Source: Deltaproteobacteria bacterium (GTDB taxonomy: Bacteria; Bdellovibrionota; Bdellovibrionia; Bdellovibrionales; JAMPXM01). From it: a DNA stretch of 64,000 nt. Under the pieces are notes generated by a model. The model was not told the DNA's origin and ran no database searches. It saw nothing but the letters and a program-made list of their open reading frames with translations. The position numbers were made by a program, and so were the translations under genes. Location: NCBI GenBank assembly GCA_017302795.1, contig JAFLCB010000001.1, positions 248,001 to 312,000 of the forward strand, written 5' to 3'. Numbering within the stretch: the first letter of the stretch is position 1; every line of letters begins with the position of its first letter. Below, piece by piece: positions 1 to 7,661 of the stretch.

Positions 1-74
1 TTACTGACAAGTTCATTTTCCTTAGCGCCACTCCCGTAAGCGCTCATCAATTTTACATTTTAATTTTATTTCTT

Positions 75-110
75 GGCTCATTAAATCCAATTTAATGAGC
101 CTTTATTTTT
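75..110 (+). terminator. Intrinsic terminator, plus strand
   Basis: A perfect 11-bp inverted repeat (75-85 with 91-101, stem GGCTCATTAAA, 5-nt loop) is followed by a T-rich run. It would end a plus-strand transcript that enters from the left of the window. In one frame the preceding bases close with a stop at 37-39, but too little is visible to name that gene. Confidence 0.8.
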
Positions 111-368
111 CTGCGGCGAAAGTTCGACGTTTCACCTCTTGATAAAAACCAAATCCCGAAAATGTTGGCGCAAATTCGACGAAGAATCCTATTGCGGTCT
201 TGAGGGATTGGCGAAGTCTCGACGAACTAACCTACACTCTCCTTTCTGAAGAGAACCAAAATCTAACAATTTCAACAAGTTAGTTCGTCACAGGCAGTGG
301 CGATCTCCTTGCAATTCTAAATTATAAGAGGACCTGATTTCGGTTCTCTCTACTGGAGGGATTGAAAA
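111..368. other. Non-coding leader of the small-gene cluster
   Basis: No convincing gene is seen here. The motif TCGACG occurs at about 124, 176 and 219. An inverted repeat, AGAGGACC paired with GGTTCTCT (one G-U pair), lies just upstream of the first gene, and its ribosome site GGAGGG overlaps the end of this stretch. The promoter and possibly control sites of the 369-1514 cluster are probably here. The left boundary of the mobile element could not be located. Confidence 0.4.
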
Positions 369-620
369 ATGAGAACAACGGGAAAATGCCCACGCTGCCA
401 AGACGAAACATACGAGCGGTTCAGTACACATGCTTACTGCCATTCGTGCAATTACTCACCTGACTTTTCTATTCAGCGAAGACAGTGCGGTGATGATCTA
501 CCGATTCCACCTTGGGCACACGAGGCAATCAAACAAATGAACAGACAAACGTCGGTAGCTGCACTTATGCCCCTGCCAATGAATCAAAAACCAAAATCAA
601 AAAAAGGAAGTGCCGCATGA
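369..620 (+). CDS. Small zinc-ribbon protein
   Basis: This 83-residue protein begins with a CPRC pair near residue 8 and a CHSC pair near residue 24, a treble-clef or zinc-ribbon pattern; the rest is short and basic at the C-terminus. A GGAGGG ribosome site precedes the ATG. It is the first of five small genes packed before the coupling-protein gene, and its stop overlaps the next start in an ATGA. The Cys pattern is seen directly; a nucleic-acid-binding or regulatory role within the conjugative element is inference. Confidence 0.65.
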   Translation: MRTTGKCPRCQDETYERFSTHAYCHSCNYSPDFSIQRRQCGDDLPIPPWAHEAIKQMNRQTSVAALMPLPMNQKPKSKKGSAA

Positions 621-889
621 ATCAAGCCACAACACTATCGGGCTTAAAGGACATGAACCTCGTAACTCACATCAAAAATCCGCATTGGAACATAGAGTTG
701 ATGAATAAGTTCTGGGCCGGAATCCGAAAGCTTAAAGAACTCTGGCAATGGATTTTGAGCCTTTGGATTTGGCGGATGATTTCACGCTTCGCCGGAGGAC
801 TTTTCAATTTGCTATTTGCTACTCCCCCTGCGCAGGAGCAGATCGAGCAAGTAAGGGTCAAAGCAATGCAATATCGAAGTGTTTTCTAA
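617..889 (+). CDS. Small Trp-rich, probably membrane-bound protein
   Basis: The start is set at the ATG at 617, which overlaps the stop of the previous gene (ATGA) and has AAGGAAG upstream. The reading frame extends further upstream without any ribosome site. The 90-residue product has a Trp/Leu/Ile-rich central stretch (roughly residues 25-65) that could form an amphipathic or membrane helix. I do not recognise the family. Co-transcription with the neighbouring element genes is very likely from the overlap. Confidence 0.6.
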   Translation: MNQATTLSGLKDMNLVTHIKNPHWNIELMNKFWAGIRKLKELWQWILSLWIWRMISRFAGGLFNLLFATPPAQEQIEQVRVKAMQYRSVF

Positions 890-904
890 ATTCAAGGAGG
901 GGCA

Positions 905-1105
905 ATGAGTGCCGCAGAGAATTTTAAAAATAAAAATCTGGACGAGCAAAAACCACTGACAGGGGGTGTAGTCCAAAAAATCAAAGAAGAAATTCGGAAC
1001 TGGTATGGAAGTCTCTCCATTCGGGAACTCACCCAGAATAAGGCATTGATTGCGGAGATCGAGCGACTTGAGAGCTTACTCGCAAAGGGCGCGGTGGTCG
1101 TATGA
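905..1105 (+). CDS. Hypothetical protein, 66 aa
   Basis: A strong AAGGAGGGG ribosome site lies 7 bases before the ATG. The product is a soluble, charged, mostly helical 66-residue protein ending in a short Val-rich tail; no family recognised. It overlaps the next gene by four bases (ATGA), so the two are probably translationally coupled. Confidence 0.6.
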   Translation: MSAAENFKNKNLDEQKPLTGGVVQKIKEEIRNWYGSLSIRELTQNKALIAEIERLESLLAKGAVVV

Positions 1106-1329
1106 TTGAGCAATCAAAAATACTGAACATGAAAGATGCATCGGATGACGCTGTTTTAGAAGAGGCGGCAAAACGCCTTCAAAGTCAGTATGCCCGCGAA
1201 CATGGAGTTGAGTTTTCGTATGGGACATTCAGATTCATCTTCCACGACGGAAGATTTCAAGGGGTCGAAGATTGGCCTCGTAATAAAAGATATGTGAGTC
1301 CCAAACGGACAAACAATGGAAACAATTAG
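1102..1329 (+). CDS. Hypothetical protein, 75 aa
   Basis: The start codon overlaps the previous stop (ATGA). The 75-residue product is charged, with an acidic helical first half and a basic C-terminus (KRYVSPKR). No family recognised. Gene packing supports it as a real member of the cluster that leads into the coupling-protein gene. Confidence 0.55.
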   Translation: MIEQSKILNMKDASDDAVLEEAAKRLQSQYAREHGVEFSYGTFRFIFHDGRFQGVEDWPRNKRYVSPKRTNNGNN

Positions 1330-1355
1330 AAAGGTAAACTCTGAGAGGAAAATTT

Positions 1356-1514
1356 ATGGAAGATACGCTTGAAAAAATGGTTTTAAAAATTCTGGGACAG
1401 GTTTCAAGTCTTGAAAAAGAGCGCAATAAGACACTTGAGAGAAAGACCGCAAAAGTTTTGAAGGCTCTTGAATATATGAAAGCTGTTAGCAGAAATAAAA
1501 GACTGGGGGCTTAA
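1356..1514 (+). CDS. Very small coiled protein, 52 aa
   Basis: This 52-codon frame has a GAGAGG ribosome site about 8 bases before its ATG. Its stop overlaps the start of the coupling-protein gene (TAATG at 1512-1516). The product (starting MEDTLEKMVLKILGQ) is Lys/Glu/Leu-rich and predicted to be one amphipathic helix. It fills what would otherwise be an unexplained 185-base gap, and the coupled junction argues that it is translated. Function unknown. Confidence 0.6.
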   Translation: MEDTLEKMVLKILGQVSSLEKERNKTLERKTAKVLKALEYMKAVSRNKRLGA

Positions 1515-4500
1515 TGACAACAAGGGGTGCGGCAGGACAGCAGAATGACATTCCACTTTCAGCAGCGTTACTTGCGCTGATTGGGGTGAGTTTTGCGTAC
1601 TTTTATCTGACCTATTTGAGACTTCATCCTGGAGTCATGGAAATCGCCATACAGCAGTTGGAAAAAAACGTAGGATTTGTTTGGCTCACGCTGCTGTCCT
1701 TAATGGTGAATACGGCAGCACTTTCTCTTTTCATCAAACGCTCGGTAAAACTTGAGCGTCAGGGAAGCAAGCTTGCTGTACTTGAGGGGAAATCAAAGTC
1801 GCCCAAATTTGAGCGCATATCTGCACTATCATTGCTCCTCGCTTTCGGCTCTTATTTTGTCGTGCATAGTTATGTCGTTCACGTTGTGATCCCAGGAATT
1901 CCAGAGGTCGCCCAGCTCGCAGCCCAATACTATGTTCTCGAAATACTAAGTTCAAATATTGCGATCACTGCTGGACTCGTGAGCCGCTTTATTTTTAGTG
2001 GACTTGCCAGAATGAAGTTCTCTCTCAGTGATTCGCATAAACTTGAGAAACCAGAGATTGAACTTGGTGAACTTGTTTTAGGTACAACACCAGGGGGCAT
2101 TGAGCGAAACCAAGATGAGGAGATTCAAGAAACCGAAGAGTGGGTGAAAATTCCGAGCCGAGGAATCAATGGCGGCATTTTTATTTCGGGTAGTATCGGA
2201 AGCGGAAAAACACAAGGGACTATATTAAGGTATTTAAGGCAGATCATTCGCACAAAATCTGAGTGTCCTGCGATTCTAGCCGTAGATCCCAAACGAACAT
2301 TTTTAGGCGAAGCAGAGAAAATCATCAGACAGGCAGGTCTTGGAGATCGGATCGTTAAGGTATCTCTAAAAGGGAGTGTAAGCTTCAATCCGGTCTATAT
2401 CGAAAACCCTCTTGTAGATTCGCGGTTTACAGAGCTTGCTGAGATGGTTCGGTCTGCCGCAGTTAATTTCATGGGCAAATCGTCGGACTCACCTTTCTGG
2501 GATGTCTCATCTTCGCACTTGATCCGAAATGCAATCATCTACTGTGCGGCAAAGCATGGGTACTTCACGTTGCTTGATCTTTATAGAACCATTGTTCGCG
2601 CTTCCAAGGAGGATTTAGCCGAAGACCTAAAGGCGTGCGTCTTAGAGGGGAATTTCACCGAAGAGGAGAAATTTAATATCGGGCGTGCCGTGGAGTATTT
2701 TGAAAACGAATACTCGCAGCTCGAAGACCGCGTGCGGACAGGGATTGTCGCCACCAGCACGGCGTTTATCAACCAATTCCAAGAATTTGCGGCCAGCCGC
2801 GTTTTTTGTCCAAGCAAAGAGAATCTGACGATCAAATCAATGGAGGATTTGATTCGAGACGGAAAGATTCTTCTTTTTGATGTGAACCAGCCGGGCCTCG
2901 CACGCTCCATGGGAACTTTCGTAAAACTTCACTTTGAGCAAGCCGTTTTGAACCTTCTTCCTGAACTTAAGCAAAAAGATATGCCCTGCACAACAGCTCT
3001 CATCATTGACGAGTACCAAGATGTCGTTACATGTGGTGGCGGCGGAACAATTGGCGACGAGAGCTTTATGGCAAAAGCTAGGGAATCAAAACCTGCCGTC
3101 ATTGTAGCAACCCAATCTTTAAGTTCTTTGATGAACTCGGTTGGCAGTCAGCGCCCAGCATTAGAGCTTGTCCAAAACTTTCGAACGCGAATTGCGTGTC
3201 ACTCGTCGGATCTCGAAACAATCAAACTCTTTCAAGAGCTTGCTGGAAAAGAAGATGTTGAGCGTAAATCCCGCTCAATGTCAGAGACCGCACGAAGCGC
3301 GAAGATCAATCTTTTTGCCGGGGGGTTCGATTCGCAGGATGCGAGTCTCAATGAGTCCGTAAGTCAGTCGCTCCATAGGGAAGACTTGGTGACAGGTAAG
3401 GAGTTTTCACGGCTTCGCACATTTGAGGCATTTGCACAGGTGTTCGATGGAATTGAGACAAAATTCTTACGCCTCTACTTGAAACCCGACTTCTTGAGGT
3501 TCATCAACACAAAGCACAAGACGGTGCTTGAAATGCTGAAAGCAACGAAGAAGGGAGGCGCTATAGAGAGAATTAAGCATTTCGCTCAAAATCTTCGTGC
3601 TGTAGCCGCCTCCCTCTTCTTGGCGGGTAATGTTCAGGCGGCTATTCCAAATGTTTGCACAGTTGCAAACTCACCTGCGTTCTCGTCATGTCTTGAGCTG
3701 AATATTGGAGGTTGTGTTTGTGGATTTCCACCGAGACCTTGCGCAGCGATTTCGTACTACGTTCCACAGACATTCATCGAAGTATGGCCCGAAACTCGAA
3801 CGAGTTACTTTGCTGGGATTCCAGGGGCAACGGCGCAGCTTGCAAAGGTGTTTCCGAAACCTTTCGGAGCCGAAGGAGATGATGACACTCAAAGTTTTCA
3901 AGCAAGAGCGATTGCCGTTCCGCTCTCGGGCCTTACTTTTCAGGCAATGCCAGCGGGTGGAACACGCACGGAGAAGCTTTGCTTCGACGGGATGAGCGAA
4001 CATTTTGGCGCGCACTGGAATACGGGAAAAGGTGATCTTCTCCAGCCGTCATTCTTAGCATGGAGTACGGCACCGAAAGCTTGCCTTTTGAAAGGTGCTG
4101 CAACTTCGGTCATTGGAGACGGAAGTGGTGCCGCTCGTGGAGACTCTTCGCTTTGCAGCTTTCCATTTCCGAAGACTGATCTCTTACCGCCAAGTTCTCA
4201 TCCTGTTTGTAACGGCTGGGGCGTTTTTTTTCCAAGATATGGCACATACTCGGGACCGGCATCAATGACTGGAGCTTTGATGATTGCTTCTAGAATTAAG
4301 AGTCTTTCTTCGGAAGTCTTGAATTCGATGCCAAGTCATCCCGATGAAAAATGGCAAATGATCTACCCGCAATCAAGCAGTTGTTTTCGCGAAGGTCAGA
4401 ATGTGGGGATTTTGGAGACCGTAAAAAATGCGAGAGAAACTATGCGGCTCGCAAACGGAAAACTCAAAGGCTACCTATTTGTTGTATGGAGTAGAACCTT

Positions 4501-4582
4501 CGCTTGCCAAGACTTGCCACGAGCGGCGCAAGCCAAAGCCGCGTCGCTAGCCATTCCTGCTGCATGCGGAGGTGCGAAGTGA
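1514..4582 (+). CDS. T4SS coupling protein (VirD4/TraD type) fused to a TraU-like domain
   Basis: Residues 1-160 contain about four hydrophobic segments. Residues 190-670 are a coupling-protein ATPase: Walker A GSIGSGKTQG near 226, a DPKR motif near 256, Walker B ALIIDEYQD near 496 and ATQS near 530. This part links the relaxosome to the secretion channel. From about residue 674 a basic segment and a hydrophobic run ending in NVQAA resemble a signal sequence. They lead into a Cys-rich domain (GGCVCGFPPRPC near 720; WGVFFPRYG near 900) that resembles TraU and the TraU-like ICE family TIGR03756. TraU proteins are periplasmic and normally separate. The fusion is one open frame; internal translation from the ATG at 3533 is possible, but no good ribosome site is seen. 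Confidence 0.85.
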   Translation: MTTRGAAGQQNDIPLSAALLALIGVSFAYFYLTYLRLHPGVMEIAIQQLEKNVGFVWLTLLSLMVNTAALSLFIKRSVKLERQGSKLAVLEGKSKSPKFERISALSLLLAFGSYFVVHSYVVHVVIPGIPEVAQLAAQYYVLEILSSNIAITAGLVSRFIFSGLARMKFSLSDSHKLEKPEIELGELVLGTTPGGIERNQDEEIQETEEWVKIPSRGINGGIFISGSIGSGKTQGTILRYLRQIIRTKSECPAILAVDPKRTFLGEAEKIIRQAGLGDRIVKVSLKGSVSFNPVYIENPLVDSRFTELAEMVRSAAVNFMGKSSDSPFWDVSSSHLIRNAIIYCAAKHGYFTLLDLYRTIVRASKEDLAEDLKACVLEGNFTEEEKFNIGRAVEYFENEYSQLEDRVRTGIVATSTAFINQFQEFAASRVFCPSKENLTIKSMEDLIRDGKILLFDVNQPGLARSMGTFVKLHFEQAVLNLLPELKQKDMPCTTALIIDEYQDVVTCGGGGTIGDESFMAKARESKPAVIVATQSLSSLMNSVGSQRPALELVQNFRTRIACHSSDLETIKLFQELAGKEDVERKSRSMSETARSAKINLFAGGFDSQDASLNESVSQSLHREDLVTGKEFSRLRTFEAFAQVFDGIETKFLRLYLKPDFLRFINTKHKTVLEMLKATKKGGAIERIKHFAQNLRAVAASLFLAGNVQAAIPNVCTVANSPAFSSCLELNIGGCVCGFPPRPCAAISYYVPQTFIEVWPETRTSYFAGIPGATAQLAKVFPKPFGAEGDDDTQSFQARAIAVPLSGLTFQAMPAGGTRTEKLCFDGMSEHFGAHWNTGKGDLLQPSFLAWSTAPKACLLKGAATSVIGDGSGAARGDSSLCSFPFPKTDLLPPSSHPVCNGWGVFFPRYGTYSGPASMTGALMIASRIKSLSSEVLNSMPSHPDEKWQMIYPQSSSCFREGQNVGILETVKNARETMRLANGKLKGYLFVVWSRTFACQDLPRAAQAKAASLAIPAACGGAK

Positions 4583-5751
4583 GTTCACTCAGTATTCAAA
4601 AAGAACATGGGATTACACTCGCAAAGCGCAGAACGTCTGAAGACCTGTTAATGGACTCGGGTCCCTATGCTCAAATGCTAAATGATCTAGTCGCGGCAGC
4701 TAAAGTCGCGGGAGCCAGTGACATTCACATCGAACCGAATGAGGTCGGTGTAAGTATGAGGCTTCGTGTAGACGGAGACTTGAGGCTCTATAAGCAGATT
4801 GGTCTCCAGCACCGAGAAAGCTTGATCTTAGAGGTGAAACGAATCTTTGGTCTTGCCATTGGTGTGAGTGGCAGGCCGCAAGATGGAAGAGCTTCCTTGC
4901 CTAACAAGCGCTTGGATCTACGGGTGAGTTTACTTCCGACCCATTTCGGCGAAAAAGTTGTGATGAGGCTTTTGAATTTAGATGCGAGTTTCGATCTTGA
5001 GCAACTTGGCTTCATGGATCAAGAGCATGCGCTCCTTCAAAAGGCGCTTCGTTATGAAGATGGTGTTGTGGTGGTCTCAGGTCCTACGGGTAGTGGGAAA
5101 ACGAGAACGCTGTACGCTCTTTTAAAAGCCCTTGATCCAAGCAAACTCAATATTGTGACTCTGGAAGATCCGATTGAATATCGAATCGACGGTCTTAACC
5201 AAGTTCAAGTGACCTCGAAAATGAGTTTTGCAGATGCCTTGAGGTCTGTTCTTCGTCAAGACCCTGATGTGATCCTTGTGGGAGAAGTCCGGGATGCAGA
5301 AACGGCAAGACTTTGTTTTCAGGCAGCGGAAACCGGACATCTTGTCTTCACCACTCTTCACGCCAATGGATCACTTGAAGTTATTGAGAGGCTTCGTGGT
5401 CTAAAGGTTGATGAGCTGGTTTTGAAATCAAATTTGCGACTTTCAATCGCGCAGAGACTTGAGCAAAAAATATGCGAGCACTGTTACCTTGAGCCTGATC
5501 CTAAAGTTGTAGATTGGTACAAGGGACAATCACTGGGAGCTTCTCTTGTTTTACGATTCCAAAATACCGAGGGCTGCAAGCATTGCTTTCAAGGCATTCA
5601 TGGACGAGCACCGATTTTGGAGTGGGCAACTTTCGAATGCGAAACCGATGAGAAAGCAGCAAGGGTCATTCAGTCGCTTAAGGAAGCAAGAATTCATAGG
5701 GCAATTAAAGGAGAAATTGATTGCGAAGAGGTGTGGCATGTCCATAGCTAG
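4579..5751 (+). CDS. GspE/PilB-family secretion ATPase
   Basis: The start is the GTG at 4579 (GTGA overlap with the upstream stop, GGAGG six bases before). The 390-residue product carries ASDIHIEP near 47, Walker A GPTGSGKT near 168, the Asp box EDPIEY near 196, Walker B DPDVILVGEVRD near 229 and TTLHAN near 259. A C-x2-C ... C-x2-C zinc motif lies near 299 and 333. It is a type II secretion / type IV pilus motor without the usual N-terminal domain. F-type conjugation loci normally have no VirB11-like ATPase, so a GspE-like enzyme here is unusual; it may power pilus dynamics or substrate export. Confidence 0.88.
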   Translation: MSSLSIQKEHGITLAKRRTSEDLLMDSGPYAQMLNDLVAAAKVAGASDIHIEPNEVGVSMRLRVDGDLRLYKQIGLQHRESLILEVKRIFGLAIGVSGRPQDGRASLPNKRLDLRVSLLPTHFGEKVVMRLLNLDASFDLEQLGFMDQEHALLQKALRYEDGVVVVSGPTGSGKTRTLYALLKALDPSKLNIVTLEDPIEYRIDGLNQVQVTSKMSFADALRSVLRQDPDVILVGEVRDAETARLCFQAAETGHLVFTTLHANGSLEVIERLRGLKVDELVLKSNLRLSIAQRLEQKICEHCYLEPDPKVVDWYKGQSLGASLVLRFQNTEGCKHCFQGIHGRAPILEWATFECETDEKAARVIQSLKEARIHRAIKGEIDCEEVWHVHS

Positions 5752-6496
5752 TTTGGTTTTGATAGTCGTCTTTTCACCAGCGGTCTTTGCAGAAGATAAG
5801 CTTCAGTATTTCGAATCCAAGATTGATTTCTGGGGAGATAAGAAAACTGACACATCTTCTCCGTCCGCAGTCGAACGACCAAAAGAAAAAGAAGATGGTA
5901 AGTTTCCTTGGAAGGCTTACCTCGATCCAAAAAATAAAGAATTTTTCAAGGAAGGCGATTACACGCCACCTGAACCGTTTATGGAGGTTGCGAGAAATCC
6001 CACTGATGAAAATATCAAACAGTGGTTTGAGTTGATGCAAAAAAAGAATGAGCTTCAAACACGGCTTCAGGCACGAATGCAAGAATACTTGGTAAAGAAC
6101 AACTCTCTAAAATCCCCGACAGAGAGTTTAGTCGAAAAGCCCTCGGCTCCTGTAAAAAAGGGACCGGAGGCTAGACTTGATCCATCAAGGTTCAAAGTCA
6201 GAATGTATTTTGAGTCCACATGCCCACACTGCCGAAGGATGTTTGGGGTCCTTAAAAGCCTTCAAGACGAGGGCTTTGAGGTAGAAGCACTACAGATAGA
6301 TAGCGGACCTGTGGCAATGGACGAAAAAGTTGTCCCGATTGGAAAGGCGCAAACGTCAGAAATAAAAAAACATGGAATCAACGGCGTGCCATTTTTATTG
6401 ATCGCGGATCTGAAACGCAAAGCACTGCTGCCTGCGATTCAGGGATACCATGGTCTTCAAGAAGTGAAAGCACTTTTGAAGGAAGCAAGTCGATAG
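5738..6496 (+). CDS. traF: TraF-like pilus assembly protein with thioredoxin fold
   Basis: The ATG at 5738 overlaps the end of the ATPase gene by 14 bases, has AAGAGG upstream and gives a clean signal peptide ending in AVFA. The open frame extends upstream but without a signal sequence at its start. The N-terminal half carries the TraF-type segment around FPWKAYLDP and NPTDENIKQWF. The C-terminal half is a thioredoxin domain with CPHC near residue 161 and the cis-Pro loop GVPF near 216. It is a periplasmic protein expected to help disulphide formation in pilus and channel components. The intact CxxC suggests redox activity, unlike F-plasmid TraF. Confidence 0.8.
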   Translation: MSIASLVLIVVFSPAVFAEDKLQYFESKIDFWGDKKTDTSSPSAVERPKEKEDGKFPWKAYLDPKNKEFFKEGDYTPPEPFMEVARNPTDENIKQWFELMQKKNELQTRLQARMQEYLVKNNSLKSPTESLVEKPSAPVKKGPEARLDPSRFKVRMYFESTCPHCRRMFGVLKSLQDEGFEVEALQIDSGPVAMDEKVVPIGKAQTSEIKKHGINGVPFLLIADLKRKALLPAIQGYHGLQEVKALLKEASR

Positions 6497-6511
6497 TTGA
6501 AATGAAATTGG

Positions 6512-6580
6512 AGACCTCCACTACTTAAGGTCTTCGTCCTTTTAAAAAAACAAGAAGTCTCTCCACCACAACAAGGCGAG
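6512..6580 (+). promoter_or_regulatory. Conserved leader element, copy 1 (before the pilin gene)
   Basis: A small hairpin (AGACCT at 6512-6517 with AGGTCT at 6528-6533) is followed by a 23-base motif at 6558-6580, TCTCTCCACCA...CAAGGCGAG. Closely related motifs occur before traC (10886-10908) and before the gene at 19717. All lie 27-29 bases upstream of the start codon and are preceded by a hairpin. A shared RNA or DNA regulatory site is inferred. Confidence 0.5.
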
Positions 6581-6609
6581 TTGGCTTCGAGCAAGAATAG
6601 GAGAAACCT

Positions 6610-7056
6610 ATGCTCGGAGAACGTCTATTATTGTTGGGTGGATCACTAATTCCTGGGGCAGCGATTAAGAGTCCCAACCCTCGGAGACACGAAGAATGGT
6701 TTTTCTTCGTCGTCATAACTGCCCTCATTGCACTACTTGCGCATACGCAAGCTTTTGCCGGTACCAGAATTCCAGGGGCTGATGCCAGCGATAAACTTGA
6801 AGCCGCAGGGACACTGCTTCGAATCGTGGATTCGGTGCTGTTTTCTTGGGGTGCCAGAATCTTTGCGGGCCTTTGCGTGATGTCAGCCGGATGGAATCTT
6901 AAAGAACAAAGATTTGGGATCGCAGTTCTTTGCGTTGTTGCGGCCATCGTCCTTGGAACGGCTCCAACGTGGGTAAAGAACATTTTCGACATCGGCGGTG
7001 GTGGCGGAGTGTTTTCGCAAACATTGATTCTGAGAGAGGAGTCATTAGGTGCGTAA
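6610..7056 (+). CDS. Conjugative pilin (TraA/VirB2-like) precursor
   Basis: AGGAGA precedes the ATG. A long N-terminal region ends in a hydrophobic stretch with a signal-peptidase site at about residue 51 (AFA before GTRIPG). The mature part of about 97 residues has two hydrophobic helices (near FAGLCVMSAG and IAVLCVVAAIVLG) separated by a short basic loop (LKEQRFG). This is the layout of F-type and VirB2 pilins. It sits directly before traL, as in F-type loci, and would be the pilus subunit. The long leader is like that of TraA. Confidence 0.75.
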   Translation: MLGERLLLLGGSLIPGAAIKSPNPRRHEEWFFFVVITALIALLAHTQAFAGTRIPGADASDKLEAAGTLLRIVDSVLFSWGARIFAGLCVMSAGWNLKEQRFGIAVLCVVAAIVLGTAPTWVKNIFDIGGGGGVFSQTLILREESLGA

Positions 7057-7363
7057 GCAAGAAATCTTAAAAGCGAAACATTCCTCGCTGGTGAGTCAAA
7101 CCATCGACTCGCCCATTATGGTTTTTGATTTCTGGGAACTCTCAGACGTGTTTATCGCTCTTTTTGTGATCTTAGTGTTTGGGGTCCTTTTCTATTCGTG
7201 GGGCACGATGTTCACGCTCTTGGTGCTGTGCTTAGGGTTCGGCCCAGTCATTAAGAAGAAGTACCCGAAAGGTATTTTCTTTCATTGGCCTTACTCAAGA
7301 CTTCGCATGGATTTACCAGGCATCGTAAACCCGCGCGGAGTGCGACGAAGATATTCTGATTAA
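7049..7363 (+). CDS. traL: TraL-like conjugative pilus assembly protein
   Basis: It starts at a GTG overlapping the pilin gene's end, with AGGAG seven bases before. The 104-residue product has a short polar N-terminus, a hydrophobic hairpin (about residues 32-72) and a conserved basic C-terminal tail with GIFFHWPYSRLRM. These are features of the TraL family of small inner-membrane proteins in F-type conjugation. Its order before traE, traK and traB supports the call. Confidence 0.8.
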   Translation: MRKQEILKAKHSSLVSQTIDSPIMVFDFWELSDVFIALFVILVFGVLFYSWGTMFTLLVLCLGFGPVIKKKYPKGIFFHWPYSRLRMDLPGIVNPRGVRRRYSD

Positions 7364-7406
7364 GAAGGGATTTAAAAATGGAAACAGCAAATCAAACGGA
7401 GGACCT

Positions 7407-7661
7407 ATGGAAGGTAAAAATGATGAACAACAAAAACGCTATGACCGCAAACCGAATTTCAACACTCGTGCAAAGCTCTCTCGTGATGGTCGCTTCTGGA
7501 TTATCGAACGTGTTGAAACGTGGATTCTGCCTCGTAAGTACCTTGATGTCATCGCTCAGAACCATGCTGCTGGCAATGGTGGGGCCGAGCCTTTTGAGAT
7601 CCAAGGAAAACCTAAAAAGAAAGGCAAACGAAATGCTGACAGCAATGGACAAGGGGATTGA
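7407..7661 (+). CDS. Small basic protein between traL and traE
   Basis: GGAGG lies 5 bases before this ATG, and the frame shows normal codon use rich in GNN and CGT/CGC codons. The overlapping frame that starts at 7378 reads as a Ser/Leu/Met-rich out-of-frame translation here, so this 84-residue frame is taken as the true gene. The product is hydrophilic and very basic at its C-terminus (KPKKKGKRN). It ends inside the start of traE (29-base overlap). Family not recognised. Confidence 0.65.
   Translation: MEGKNDEQQKRYDRKPNFNTRAKLSRDGRFWIIERVETWILPRKYLDVIAQNHAAGNGGAEPFEIQGKPKKKGKRNADSNGQGD

Noticed and set aside
7378-7632. Long traE N-terminal extension
   Set aside because: The translation is Ser/Leu/Met-rich and out of step with codon use, and the region is better explained by the overlapping gene at 7407.
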